NCBI RefSeq assembly: GCF_001314605.1
Contig: NZ_LIHP01000008.1
Coordinates: 45,446-109,445, forward strand
Length of the DNA: 64,000 bases
DNA from: Marinobacter sp. HL-58
Lineage (GTDB): Bacteria > Pseudomonadota > Gammaproteobacteria > Pseudomonadales > Oleiphilaceae
Reading direction: 5' to 3'
Shown: positions 8,686-17,057 of the stretch, piece after piece
Layout: each line of letters opens with the position of its first letter
How positions within the stretch are numbered: the first letter of the stretch is position 1
Notes under the pieces: model-generated
What the model was told of the DNA's origin: nothing
Databases searched by the model: none
What the model saw: the letters and a program-made list of their open reading frames with translations, nothing else
Made by a program: the position numbers and the translations under genes

Positions 8686-8708
8686 GCAAACGATTACCAT
8701 TACAATTT
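8686..8708 (-). promoter_or_regulatory. Possible Fur-like site
   Basis: On the minus strand the sequence reads AAATTGTAATGGTAATCG then TTTGC, which resembles overlapping GATAAT hexamers of a Fur box (two imperfect hexamers plus an inverted one). It lies upstream of the 50-residue minus-strand frame and between divergent genes. The match is partial. Confidence 0.3.
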
Positions 8709-8816
8709 TGTTGTGTGGTCGATGGTTCCTATGGTCGTTCGCTACCTATCTGTATAAACTCTGTGAAACCGGGCTTGCGTCTGATCGCGGCCCCCAATAT
8801 CAGGAGGTAGCAGTAG

Positions 8817-9245
8817 ATGGCAATCTGGACCCGAAGCATTCCCACCCTTGAGCAAATGGCGGAAGCCAGCAAGAACACGGCTGTCGCAACCATGGGTATC
8901 GAGTACGTGGAAATTGGAGACGACTACGTGATCGGCAGGATTCCGGTGGACGAGCGCACGGTACAGCCGTTTGGCATTCTCCATGGTGGCTCGTCGGTAG
9001 TGCTGGCGGAAACACTCGGCAGCATGGCCGCCAATTATTGCCTGCGTAAGGAAAGCCAGGTGGCGGTGGGGCTGGATATCAATGCCAACCACATTCGCTC
9101 TGTTACCAAAGGCTGGGTGTACGGGACGGCTCGCCCGGTTCACATCGGTGGCACAACACAGGTCTGGGAGATACGGCTGGAGAACGAGGAAGGCAAGCTG
9201 ACCTGTATCTCAAGGCTGACCATGGCCGTCATCGACCGGGGCTGA
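8817..9245 (+). CDS. Hotdog-fold thioesterase (PaaI/YdiI-like)
   Basis: A 142-residue protein of the single-domain hotdog thioesterase family, which hydrolyses acyl- or aroyl-CoA. The typical active-site helix region is visible as QPFGILHGGSSVVLAETLGS (residues about 48-67), with HGG and the catalytic Glu at ETLGS. The central strands continue as VGLDINANHIRS and GTARPVHIGGTTQVWEI. An excellent AGGAGGT site precedes ATG 8817. Its last 36 bp overlap the convergent HD-GYP gene. The closest type by layout is the YdiI/MenI group acting on 1,4-dihydroxy-2-naphthoyl-CoA or broad acyl-CoA substrates; the physiological substrate cannot be read from sequence. Confidence 0.88.
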   Translation: MAIWTRSIPTLEQMAEASKNTAVATMGIEYVEIGDDYVIGRIPVDERTVQPFGILHGGSSVVLAETLGSMAANYCLRKESQVAVGLDINANHIRSVTKGWVYGTARPVHIGGTTQVWEIRLENEEGKLTCISRLTMAVIDRG

Positions 9246-10547
9246 TACCTCCGGGGCCTTACGATTGAGTATGCCCTGCTCGATGAACTCCTTCATCACA
9301 ATACCGTAGCTTTCATCCGGCACCTCCCGGGCAATCTTGTAAGGTTGCCCGGCGCTGTCCGGAATGTTTTTCAGAAGGTCCATTTCGCGGAACGTGGCCA
9401 GCGGATTCTTGTTGGCATCCCGCACCATCAGCACCCTGGGCCTGAGTTTGCTGGCACTGTGGGTGTCCACCACAATACCCACCTCCCCGTTGGTCATTTC
9501 AACGATGGACCCGGGTGGATAGACACCAACCATGCGGATAAACTCCACCGCCAGCTCGGCATCGAACTGGGAGCCTTTGTTGCGGTGGATTATCTGCAAC
9601 GCCTCCATCGAGGCCCGGCCTCTGTCGTAGACCCGTGAGCTGGTAATGGCGTCGTAGGTGTCCACCAGTCCCACTATCTTGGCAAACAACGGGATCTGAT
9701 GCCCGGCCAGGCCCCGGGGGTAGCCCTTGCCGTCCATTCGCTCGTGGTGTGAATAAGCCACGTCCACCGCTGAATGGGCGAGCCTGGGAAGCGCCGCCAA
9801 CACATCGCGTCCGAAAGTGGTGTGGTTTTTCATCACCGCGAACTCGTCGGGAGTGAGGGCACCGGGTTTGTTCAGGATCTCGTCGTCGATGCGCATCTTG
9901 CCGACATCATGAAGCAGGCCGCACAGGGCGACATTGCGAATTTCTCCCTCCAGTAGCCCCAGATGCTTGGCAAAGGCAGCCGACAGGATTGAGACATTGA
10001 TGCAATGTTCGGCGGTGTACTCGTCCTTGTTCTTGATCTTGGTCAGCAGAAGCAGGGCGTTGTCATTTCGCAGTACGCTGTCAACGCAGTTATCCACTAC
10101 CTGATGTATCTGGTTCATTTCCAGGGTGCGACCGAGCCGCAGGCTGGACATGATATTCCTGGCAGTAGCTTTGGCATCGCTATAGCTCATCCGCGCCGCC
10201 GCCATTTCACGGCTGGTATCCACCTTGTTGATGTAGGTAACTTTGCGTTTCGGAACGGATGATGCGTTCTGGAAGGTGCCAGCCGAACCCGGTCTACCGG
10301 TTGCTTTGGGTTTGCTGGCAGGTGATCGCGCGAAGGACTCCGGGGCAACATGCACCCGGCCTTCGATAAATACGGTATCACATTGTTGCTGAACCGCGAG
10401 GACGTCGTCTTCGGTCTGGAGAACAAACCCCTGCAGGAGGAAGTCGGTTTCTTCCCAGGGCCGGTCCAGACGAACCACATGCATCCCGATTTGTAGCTGG
10501 GATACAGGGACTTCCGTTTCTATAATATCCTGACGGGCAGTTGGCAT
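9210..10547 (-). CDS. HD-GYP domain c-di-GMP phosphodiesterase with DUF3391 N-terminus
   Basis: A 445-residue cytoplasmic signalling protein. The first about 130 residues form a DUF3391 domain (VSQLQIGMHVVRLDRPWEET at the start). The HD-GYP domain follows with EHCINVSILSAAF, the metal motif LLHDVGKMRIDDEILNKPG, the next histidines at KNHTTFGRDVL and YSHHERMDGKGYPRGL (the GYP motif), and DTYDAITSSRVYDRG. All catalytic residues are present, so hydrolysis of cyclic di-GMP is expected. It stands alone as a transcription unit. The 3' end overlaps the thioesterase gene on the opposite strand by 36 bp. Confidence 0.92.
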   Translation of the reverse strand: MPTARQDIIETEVPVSQLQIGMHVVRLDRPWEETDFLLQGFVLQTEDDVLAVQQQCDTVFIEGRVHVAPESFARSPASKPKATGRPGSAGTFQNASSVPKRKVTYINKVDTSREMAAARMSYSDAKATARNIMSSLRLGRTLEMNQIHQVVDNCVDSVLRNDNALLLLTKIKNKDEYTAEHCINVSILSAAFAKHLGLLEGEIRNVALCGLLHDVGKMRIDDEILNKPGALTPDEFAVMKNHTTFGRDVLAALPRLAHSAVDVAYSHHERMDGKGYPRGLAGHQIPLFAKIVGLVDTYDAITSSRVYDRGRASMEALQIIHRNKGSQFDAELAVEFIRMVGVYPPGSIVEMTNGEVGIVVDTHSASKLRPRVLMVRDANKNPLATFREMDLLKNIPDSAGQPYKIAREVPDESYGIVMKEFIEQGILNRKAPEVSAPVDDGHGQP

Positions 10548-10774
10548 ACTGCGTACTCTTCAAACCGGAAAGTGCTAGCTGACCGGTTTCATCCCTGGTC
10601 AGACTTTGATCACCACGACTAAAGTATGAGTGAATACGGGTTCAATGTATCGCGTGCTTTTAAAAATTTTGTCAAATGCTGTAACCAGAAGTGGCGCGTT
10701 GATATTTTGAGCCTGACACGCAGTCAGGATTGTCCGGGACGAGCTTTGACTTCCAGCGTATCGGGAATGACGCC

Positions 10775-11455
10775 ATGAGGAATGCGAGAATCGGCGTACC
10801 ATTGTGGTGGCTGGCCATGGCAGCTGCATTGACTCCGCTGGTCACCATTCATGTAACTTTCGCGGTGTCGATACTGGAGGGTTATATCTCCTGGTGCGTG
10901 CCCTACTGGGACAGTTGCACCAGCATCAGCCGCACCGGCCGCTACGGCACCGCCTACTTCATCTTCAAGGGCACCATGCTGCCCGCAGCGATTCTGGGCA
11001 TTCTGTTCTGGTTTCTTAACAGCCGGTGGCTGCTGCAACTGGGCGCCAACAGCCGCGGGCGCCACTGGATTCCCTGGCTTGGCTTTGTCGCCTGTACATC
11101 GCTGGCTGCGTACACGCTGGCTCTGGGCCACGAGGGGGACGGCTTCAACCTGACCCGGCGTATCGGTGTGGTGCTCTACTTTTCGCTCACGTACATCGCG
11201 CAGTTGTTGATAAGCTCGGCACTGAGGGGGCATCCGCGCTGGCACAGAAGCGGCAAGCACCTGTTATGGCTGTGTGAGCTGGCGCTGGCTGTGGGCATAT
11301 TGTCGGTCATCCTTACCGCTGTAGTACCAGATATTTACAGCCAGATGGATGATGCCTTCGAGTGGATACTGGCACTGCTGATCAACACGCACGCCATCTG
11401 GGTGGCGATACTGTGGAGACAGAGCGGGTTCCGGGCGCGTCTGTGGGCAGAGTAA
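10775..11455 (+). CDS. Six-TM membrane protein (Frag1/DRAM/Sfk1-like)
   Basis: A 226-residue integral membrane protein with about six hydrophobic segments. The start is placed at ATG 10775 just before the first segment (VPLWWLAMAAALTPLVTIHV); an upstream TTG at 10730 has no better support. Conserved-looking features are SRTGRYGTAYFIFKG in the first loop and ALGHEGDGFNLTRRIGVV in the third, a pattern like eukaryotic-type Frag1/DRAM/Sfk1 proteins that also occur in marine gammaproteobacteria. The bacterial function is unknown. It converges on the TauE/SafE gene with only 8 bp between stops. Confidence 0.6.
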   Translation: MRNARIGVPLWWLAMAAALTPLVTIHVTFAVSILEGYISWCVPYWDSCTSISRTGRYGTAYFIFKGTMLPAAILGILFWFLNSRWLLQLGANSRGRHWIPWLGFVACTSLAAYTLALGHEGDGFNLTRRIGVVLYFSLTYIAQLLISSALRGHPRWHRSGKHLLWLCELALAVGILSVILTAVVPDIYSQMDDAFEWILALLINTHAIWVAILWRQSGFRARLWAE

Positions 11456-11463
11456 GTGGCGGA

Positions 11464-12195
11464 CTACAGTGACATCAGTCCGCGCACAAGTGCAGCAACA
11501 CCGGCGATGGCAGCGATGCCAAGGATGAACGGCCTGAGGCCTTCGAATGGCATACGGTTGACCAGTTTTCCGGACAGCCAGAAACCGATCAGCACGCCCG
11601 GGAAGGTCACCGCAAACAACTTCAGTTCCCGTAGCCCAAGATAGCCCGATGCCACCAGGGCAGCGATGCTGAAGAAACTTGCCACCAGAAAGAATGCCGA
11701 CATATTGGCCCGCACCAGCGGCCCCTTCTGGTTCTGGTAGATCAACGCAATCGGCGGGCCGCCCACGGCGATGATGGTGCCCATATACGTGGAGGCAGCC
11801 CCCGCCAGAATGCTGTTGCGGGCATTCAGCGCCGGACGTAAACCGGCGACACTCAGCAATACGCCCGTCAGGATCAGGATGCCGAACACAAGCTCAAATC
11901 CTTTGGGCGAAATCAGCAGCAGCGTGATGCCTGCCAGGATCGTGCCCGCAACACCACCGCCAATGGCAAAACGTACCTCGCGAATCTGCAATGCACCCCG
12001 GTTGCGCAGTAGCATGAAAACGGTCAGTACCACGGCATTGAGAACCAGGGGAGCAGGCACCAGAATCGGGCTGATCAGGAACAGCAAAGGCGCTGCAAGA
12101 ACGCCGATGCCGTAACCAGCCATGCCCTGCAAACAGGCACCGGCCAATAGGGCCAGGTTGGCAAGAACGATCTGTAGCAGAGAAAGGTCCGTCAC
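11464..12195 (-). CDS. TauE/SafE family permease
   Basis: A 243-residue membrane protein with about eight hydrophobic segments in two repeats, the TauE/SafE layout. Visible family motifs are QGMAGYGIGVLAAPLL in the first half and TYMGTIIAVGGPPIALIYQNQ in the second. These permeases are thought to move sulfite, sulfoacetate, taurine-derived or other organic anions across the inner membrane. A GTG start at 12195 has AAGG at good spacing; a TTG at 12201 is the alternative. No sulfur-metabolism genes are nearby, so the substrate is open. Confidence 0.82.
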   Translation of the reverse strand: MTDLSLLQIVLANLALLAGACLQGMAGYGIGVLAAPLLFLISPILVPAPLVLNAVVLTVFMLLRNRGALQIREVRFAIGGGVAGTILAGITLLLISPKGFELVFGILILTGVLLSVAGLRPALNARNSILAGAASTYMGTIIAVGGPPIALIYQNQKGPLVRANMSAFFLVASFFSIAALVASGYLGLRELKLFAVTFPGVLIGFWLSGKLVNRMPFEGLRPFILGIAAIAGVAALVRGLMSL

Positions 12196-12304
12196 AAGCA
12201 AGCTACCTTAACAGGTGGAAGACTGTTGATATCACAGCGGCCGGGCAACTAAAACTGTTAAAATGAACCATTTACCCGGTTTCGGAACGCACAGGGAAAA
12301 GCGG

Positions 12305-12766
12305 ATGATCGCAGCGGAAACAACAGAACATTGCCCCTGTGGCAGCAGGGAATCCTACAGCATCTGCTGCCAGCCTTATCATCGGGGCAAACCGGCACCT
12401 ACCCCGGAGGCATTAATGCGCTCCAGGTATACCGCGTTTGTCCTGAACCTGTCTGATTACCTCAAGGCTACCTGGCATACCAGTACCCGGCCAGAAGCGC
12501 TCGATCTCTCGGAATCCCCCCGGTGGACATCGCTGCAGATACTGTCATCCGGGCACCAGGTGGACGACGGCAGCGTGCACTTCCGGGCCATTTATCGTGT
12601 CGGAGAGGGCTGGGGGTTTCTGGAAGAGAAATCCACTTTTGCCAGGGAAGGCGGCCGCTGGTATTACGTCAGTGGGGATACCAGCGAAGGTGCCCTCAAG
12701 CCGGGCAGGAACGAACCCTGCCCGTGCGGGAGTGGCAAGAAATATAAAGCCTGTTGCCTGTCATGA
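12305..12766 (+). CDS. ychJ: YchJ family protein with two SEC-C zinc motifs
   Basis: A 153-residue protein with a SEC-C-like zinc-binding motif at each end: CPCGSRESYSICC near the N-terminus and CPCGSGKKYKACC at the C-terminus. The middle matches the YchJ core (PEALMRSRYTAFV, YLKATWHTSTRP, FRAIYRV). ATG 12305 with AGGGAAAAG upstream gives the usual YchJ length; the in-frame ATG at 12263 adds 14 residues unlike the family. The function of YchJ is not firmly known. The stop lies 4 bp from the convergent rhodanese stop. Confidence 0.88.
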   Translation: MIAAETTEHCPCGSRESYSICCQPYHRGKPAPTPEALMRSRYTAFVLNLSDYLKATWHTSTRPEALDLSESPRWTSLQILSSGHQVDDGSVHFRAIYRVGEGWGFLEEKSTFAREGGRWYYVSGDTSEGALKPGRNEPCPCGSGKKYKACCLS

Positions 12767-12770
12767 CTTT

Positions 12771-13151
12771 TTACTCGAACGACGGCAGTTCCGGCTTTGC
12801 TACTGGCTTGCCTGCCTCCTGCCAGGCGTCGAAACCACCGGCAACAGACTGTACGTGCATATAACCCATTTCCTTGAGAGACTTTGCACTCAGGGCCGCC
12901 CGGCCCGAGTTCTTGCAGTAGCAGACAATGTTCATGTCACGGTTTTCAAATGCGGGATCATTGGTGAATTTGAACTCCAGCAGCCCCCGCGAAATATTGA
13001 CCGCTCCCGGAATATGACCTGCCCGATACTCGTCGGCATCGCGCACATCCAGCAGTAAATCGGCTTTTTTGATGGCATCTTCCGCCTGATCCAGCGGGAC
13101 TTCGTGGATATCCTTCTTGGCTTCGGCGACAAGATCGTGTGCAGTTTTCAT
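12771..13151 (-). CDS. Rhodanese-like sulfurtransferase
   Basis: A 126-residue single-domain rhodanese. The fold is recognised by LLLDVRDADEYRAGHIPGAV (residues about 32-51) and the active-site loop CYCKNSGRAALSAKSL, whose second Cys would carry the persulfide, followed by GYMHVQSVAGGFDAW. ATG 13151 has a GGAAG site. An upstream extension to 13268 has no domain content. The likely role is cytoplasmic sulfur transfer or thiol redox; the partner is unknown. Confidence 0.9.
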   Translation of the reverse strand: MKTAHDLVAEAKKDIHEVPLDQAEDAIKKADLLLDVRDADEYRAGHIPGAVNISRGLLEFKFTNDPAFENRDMNIVCYCKNSGRAALSAKSLKEMGYMHVQSVAGGFDAWQEAGKPVAKPELPSFE

Positions 13152-13304
13152 GATGACTTCCTTAAAAGATGGACGTTTACGCACAGGGTAAGGCATTGGC
13201 GGGGCGACCGTCATCACTGGTGTGCCCAATTGACGCACCGGGCGCCAGGGAACTTCAGGGCATGCCATATTCGCCGGGTGGATCCGGGTAGTTTTGTGGC
13301 CCGG

Positions 13305-13658
13305 TCACACCTCGCAAGTGCTGCAAGCGTATTTCCGATCATAGCGCTTGTCAGCCCAGTTTTCATAAATACGTGCCGCAACCGGGTAGATGACAGGCCA
13401 CAGCAGCGGTTTGAAGAAGAAGCCGAAACGGGTGTGGGACCAGGCGCGAACGTTGGCCGGCAGGCCCACTACCCAGTCGCCTTCACCGGTCAGCAGGTGA
13501 AGCCGGCGAAGCAAAGCCTCCCGATCGGGCAGCATACCCTTGCGGTTTCGCTGAGCATGGATATCGGCAAAGATCAGGTCACCCCGCTGCAGTTTTCTCA
13601 GGGTGCCGATTTCCCTCGAGCACAGGGGGCATTGGCCGTCATAGAACAGAGTGTCCAT
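13305..13658 (-). CDS. Thiol-disulfide oxidoreductase, DCC family (DUF393)
   Basis: A 117-residue DCC-family protein, named for the motif FYDGQCPLCSREI at the N-terminus, where CPLC is a CxxC redox pair. Family features follow: LIFADIHAQ, and the C-terminal aromatic region FFFKPLLWPVIYPVAARIY. ATG 13658 places the DCC motif at the start. The first 20 bp overlap the end of the SixA-CHAD gene, so the two are likely co-transcribed. The biochemical function is not well established for the family. Confidence 0.85.
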   Translation of the reverse strand: MDTLFYDGQCPLCSREIGTLRKLQRGDLIFADIHAQRNRKGMLPDREALLRRLHLLTGEGDWVVGLPANVRAWSHTRFGFFFKPLLWPVIYPVAARIYENWADKRYDRKYACSTCEV

Positions 13659-15015
13659 CAAGATCTCCAAAAGTCAGTATCTCATCCCGTACGCTGGTTT
13701 TTTCGGCGCCGAGACTGGCAATCAGGTTGTTCAGGCCTGCCACGGATTCCAGCATTCCCGGCTCTGTTGAAATGCTGTCGCGAAATGCCTGCAACATGTC
13801 GATCTGCACATGCAGGTCCTGAAAATCACCGAATCGTTGCTGGTATCGTTTGAGCTCCTTCAGCATGTCCCCGAAGGCAGGTTTGTCCAGCTCAGCCAGG
13901 TAACGTATACGCTTCAGAAGCTTTCTCAGGGTGTGCACTGCTTCATCCGGTGACTCGTGATTCAGCTGTCGCAACAGACTGTTGTACCGTTCTATACGCT
14001 TGTTAAGAGCGTTCCGGATGTCTCCGGTTGCCAGCTTCCGGGTTATTTTTTTGAAATGGCGTGAGGTAATAAGGTTGGACCAGTGGTCCATATCCTTGTG
14101 GTATTTTCTACTGGTCAGGCGTCTGACCAATTTCAGGTGCTCTCTGTTTGCCAGGTTTTCGAAATAGCTGTGGGCGCCGGAACTGGCAAGGGCTTTGCCG
14201 TACTCTGGTTGCTGTAGCCAGTGCTCCAGGTCACCCAGAAAGACGTGCAGGTCACGAAGGTGGCTGGTGGCGCGGGCGTGTCTTTTCAGCGTCTTTACCG
14301 CCTTTCGTACTTCAGCGTCAGCACTGATCTCGTTGACGGACTCGGTGATGGCGCGGCTGCGGCGAATCGCAATACGGTACTGGTGAAGAAACTCGTCGTC
14401 GTAGCCCCGAATAACTCCCGCCTCCAGATCACGCATTCGCTGATACTGGTGTTGCAGGGCCTCGGGAATATGCCGGGCCAGGGGAGAATCGGCCGCGGTC
14501 ATGATCTTTTTTCGTTTGCGATTGAACTGTTTGTAGCTGATATCTTTCGGCGTAAGAAACTGTTCCAGCCGGCCCGTATTTTTCGCCAGTCTGTCCCAGC
14601 GTTTTATGGGTAAGGAAATGTGCATGAAGCCGCAGGTTGGAATATTTTCCGGAGGGTGTTTCAGCAGGAAGCCCGCCAGATCCTCCAGGGCCGGATTGTG
14701 CCCGATGAGCGTTATGCTGTCTTCTTCCCGGCCGCGTAGCCAGTCAAGCAGTACCTCGTGATTGAAGGTGTAAATGACAGGTGCAATATGCACATTCTCC
14801 CGGGAATCCTGCGGCATCAAACCTTCCAGGGTTTGGATAGCCCGGGTTGCATTGCTGCAATAGACGGCACCTTTAAGGGCACCTTCGGCCCTGACTGCCT
14901 TGCCCATGGGGCCCAGCTGGTTCAGTCCGCGGTTATTGAGGGGGCGCTCATGGTCCCGGAGGCTGTCATCGGACCAGCTGGATTTGGCATGGCGAATCAG
15001 ATACAGGTGTTTCAT
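13639..15015 (-). CDS. SixA-type histidine phosphatase fused to a CHAD domain
   Basis: A 458-residue two-domain protein. Residues 1-160 form a SixA-like histidine phosphatase with the RHA catalytic motif (LYLIRHAKSSWSD, His9), RPLNNRG, SNATRAIQT and the second catalytic His in LIGHNPALEDL (His106). Residues about 175-455 form a CHAD domain, an all-helical domain rich in conserved His, Arg and Lys (FLHQYRIAIRRSRAI, AVHTLRKLLKRIRYLAEL). CHAD domains bind inorganic polyphosphate. The fusion suggests a phosphatase acting on or recruited to polyphosphate-associated targets. ATG 15015 with GAGG is preferred over GTG 15021. The reaction is inferred. Confidence 0.87.
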   Translation of the reverse strand: MKHLYLIRHAKSSWSDDSLRDHERPLNNRGLNQLGPMGKAVRAEGALKGAVYCSNATRAIQTLEGLMPQDSRENVHIAPVIYTFNHEVLLDWLRGREEDSITLIGHNPALEDLAGFLLKHPPENIPTCGFMHISLPIKRWDRLAKNTGRLEQFLTPKDISYKQFNRKRKKIMTAADSPLARHIPEALQHQYQRMRDLEAGVIRGYDDEFLHQYRIAIRRSRAITESVNEISADAEVRKAVKTLKRHARATSHLRDLHVFLGDLEHWLQQPEYGKALASSGAHSYFENLANREHLKLVRRLTSRKYHKDMDHWSNLITSRHFKKITRKLATGDIRNALNKRIERYNSLLRQLNHESPDEAVHTLRKLLKRIRYLAELDKPAFGDMLKELKRYQQRFGDFQDLHVQIDMLQAFRDSISTEPGMLESVAGLNNLIASLGAEKTSVRDEILTFGDLDGHSVL

Positions 15016-15278
15016 CTGCACCTCGGCAGCGGCTTTCGTGGCAACTCGTCTGATGGATTGGTCGTTGGATACTAGACCTTTAGTCTAACCCTGGTTCAAG
15101 TTCTCCGCAGCTTGGCCGACAACACTTCTAACAAATAAACCCAGTACATTAATGGCTTGTGGCGATCTCCGCGGGATTCGCCTCCATTCGTTTACATCGC
15201 CGATACAAACTGGAACACACCACAGCTTCAGGTTGTGGATAATCACGCGAAATATTCAATTGTTCGGAGTAATCCTTT

Positions 15279-16955
15279 ATGACATTACTGAGCAGGCTAC
15301 GCATACGCTCCCGCCTTTTGCTGGGTGTTCTCGTGCCAGTACTTGTTACGGCGGCCAGCCTTGCCTGGATTACTGTTGACGAGATCAAAACCGGCGGCGA
15401 AGCCGAGCTTGAGCGCCTGGAGGCCAGCCTGCTTGATTCGCGGAAGGAGGGGCTGAAGAACCTGGTAGACACGGCCCGCTCAATCATCATGGAAGCCAAG
15501 AATGATCCGGAACTGTCGGATGCAGAGGCTCGCGAGGAAGCCCGTGATCGGTTGCGTTCCATTTCCTTCGAAGGGGGCAACTATGTGTTTGCCTATGCCC
15601 GGGATCTGGAAAACCTGGCGTATGCGCCGGATCCCTCACGGGAAGGCCCTACAACAAATCCGGACGTGCAGAAACTGGTGCGCTCCCTGTTCGATGCGGC
15701 TGAAGAAGACGGGTTTTTCGGATACGACTGGCCGAACCCCGAATCAGGCGAAGTGGAACCTAAAGTTTCCTACTCCACCATTATTTCCGATTGGGACTGG
15801 ATGATCGGTACCGGAGTTTATGTCACTGATATCGATAGAGTGGTTGCCGCGGCCCGGGAAGATATTGAAGAAGAGATTGCAGAGACCCTCGGTTTTATCG
15901 TGTTGGTAACGGTGGTTGTGGTAATCATCGCGCTGCTGATTGGTATTTTTGTCGGCCGCACTGTTACTAATCCGCTGAACCAGGTGATTGCCCTGATGAA
16001 GGATATTGCAGAAGGTGAAGGCGACCTCCGCCACCGTCTGCCGGATGAAGGTAACGATGAACTTGCGGAGCTGGGTAGTCGTTTCAATGCCTTCGTCACG
16101 AAGATCCAGGACACCATTCGGGAAGTGGGAGCCACTACCGATCAGGTTGCCTCTGCCGCAGAGGAACTCAGCCGGGTAGCCAATGAAACTCGCGCCTCCG
16201 TCCAGGAGCAGGGCTCCGAGACGGATCAGATTGCTTCGGCCATCAATGAAATGGCCGCGACTATCCAGCAGATTTCCGGCAATGCCAACGAGGTGGAAAG
16301 TGCCGCTTCCGATGCGGACAGGCTGGCGCGGGATGGCGGTGAGACCATAGCCAATGCCCAGTCATCCGTTAATCAGCTGTCCGAGGAAATTGAAGCAAGC
16401 TCCACCCGCATCAGTAACCTGGCTGAGAAGACCGATGAGATTACCCAGGTTCTGGATGTGATCCACGCGGTTACCGATCAGACCAATCTGCTGGCCCTGA
16501 ATGCGGCTATTGAAGCGGCCCGTGCCGGTGAGCATGGCCGTGGCTTCTCGGTGGTTGCGGACGAGGTGCGTCAGCTGGCCAAGCGCAGCGCCGAATCCGC
16601 GGACCAGATCCGCAGCATGATTGATGGTTTCGTAACCGAGTCCCGTGCGGCGGTGGAGCGGATGGACGCCTCCCGCACCCGGTCCAGTGAGACTGTTGAA
16701 AGAATCAATCACGCCACCGACGCCCTGCGTACCATCGAGAAGTCTGTGGGCCATATCCACGACCAGGTCACGCAGATTGCCACTGCGGCCGAGCAACAGA
16801 GCCAGGTGGCCGAAGAAATCAACCAGAACGTGGTGCGTATTGTCGATGCAGCGCAGCGCAGCGACACCGGTGTCACCCAGACCAATGAAGCAAGTCATGA
16901 GCTGGCACGGCTGGGTGAGAACCTGCGTGACCTGGTAGGCCAGTTCAAGGTATAG
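15279..16955 (+). CDS. Methyl-accepting chemotaxis protein with Cache sensor
   Basis: A 558-residue chemoreceptor. TM1 spans about residues 12-33; a periplasmic single Cache domain follows (NYVFAYARDLENLAYAP and SDWDWMIGTGVYVTDID are typical). TM2 covers residues about 205-227, then HAMP, then the cytoplasmic signalling domain with the near-invariant hairpin tip (DQTNLLALNAAIEAARAGE). Methylation helices flank it. There is no C-terminal NWETF-type pentapeptide, so CheR/CheB would not dock there. The TRAP binding protein encoded 102 bp downstream could be a functional partner, but this is only proximity. Cache_2 receptors often sense organic acids. Confidence 0.93.
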   Translation: MTLLSRLRIRSRLLLGVLVPVLVTAASLAWITVDEIKTGGEAELERLEASLLDSRKEGLKNLVDTARSIIMEAKNDPELSDAEAREEARDRLRSISFEGGNYVFAYARDLENLAYAPDPSREGPTTNPDVQKLVRSLFDAAEEDGFFGYDWPNPESGEVEPKVSYSTIISDWDWMIGTGVYVTDIDRVVAAAREDIEEEIAETLGFIVLVTVVVVIIALLIGIFVGRTVTNPLNQVIALMKDIAEGEGDLRHRLPDEGNDELAELGSRFNAFVTKIQDTIREVGATTDQVASAAEELSRVANETRASVQEQGSETDQIASAINEMAATIQQISGNANEVESAASDADRLARDGGETIANAQSSVNQLSEEIEASSTRISNLAEKTDEITQVLDVIHAVTDQTNLLALNAAIEAARAGEHGRGFSVVADEVRQLAKRSAESADQIRSMIDGFVTESRAAVERMDASRTRSSETVERINHATDALRTIEKSVGHIHDQVTQIATAAEQQSQVAEEINQNVVRIVDAAQRSDTGVTQTNEASHELARLGENLRDLVGQFKV

Positions 16956-17057
16956 GCGTCGTTTCTCTTCTGGCGGACTGAGATTGGCGTCAGCCCGCCA
17001 GCAGGCTATGATGTGGATGATCTGATCGTTAACAAAAAAAACGGAAGCTGACCCACC

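Noticed and set aside
15073..15087. TAGAC/GTCTA palindrome upstream of the SixA-CHAD gene
   Set aside because: Only 5-bp arms and no matching copy elsewhere; too short to call an operator.
15199..15206. GCCGATAC resembling the -10 of a flagellar sigma-28 promoter upstream of the chemoreceptor
   Set aside because: No TAAA-like -35 occurs about 15 bp upstream, so only half of the promoter is present.
16971..17003. CTGGCGG/CCGCCAG hairpin after the chemoreceptor gene
   Set aside because: Long loop and no T-run; could be chance in GC-rich DNA.
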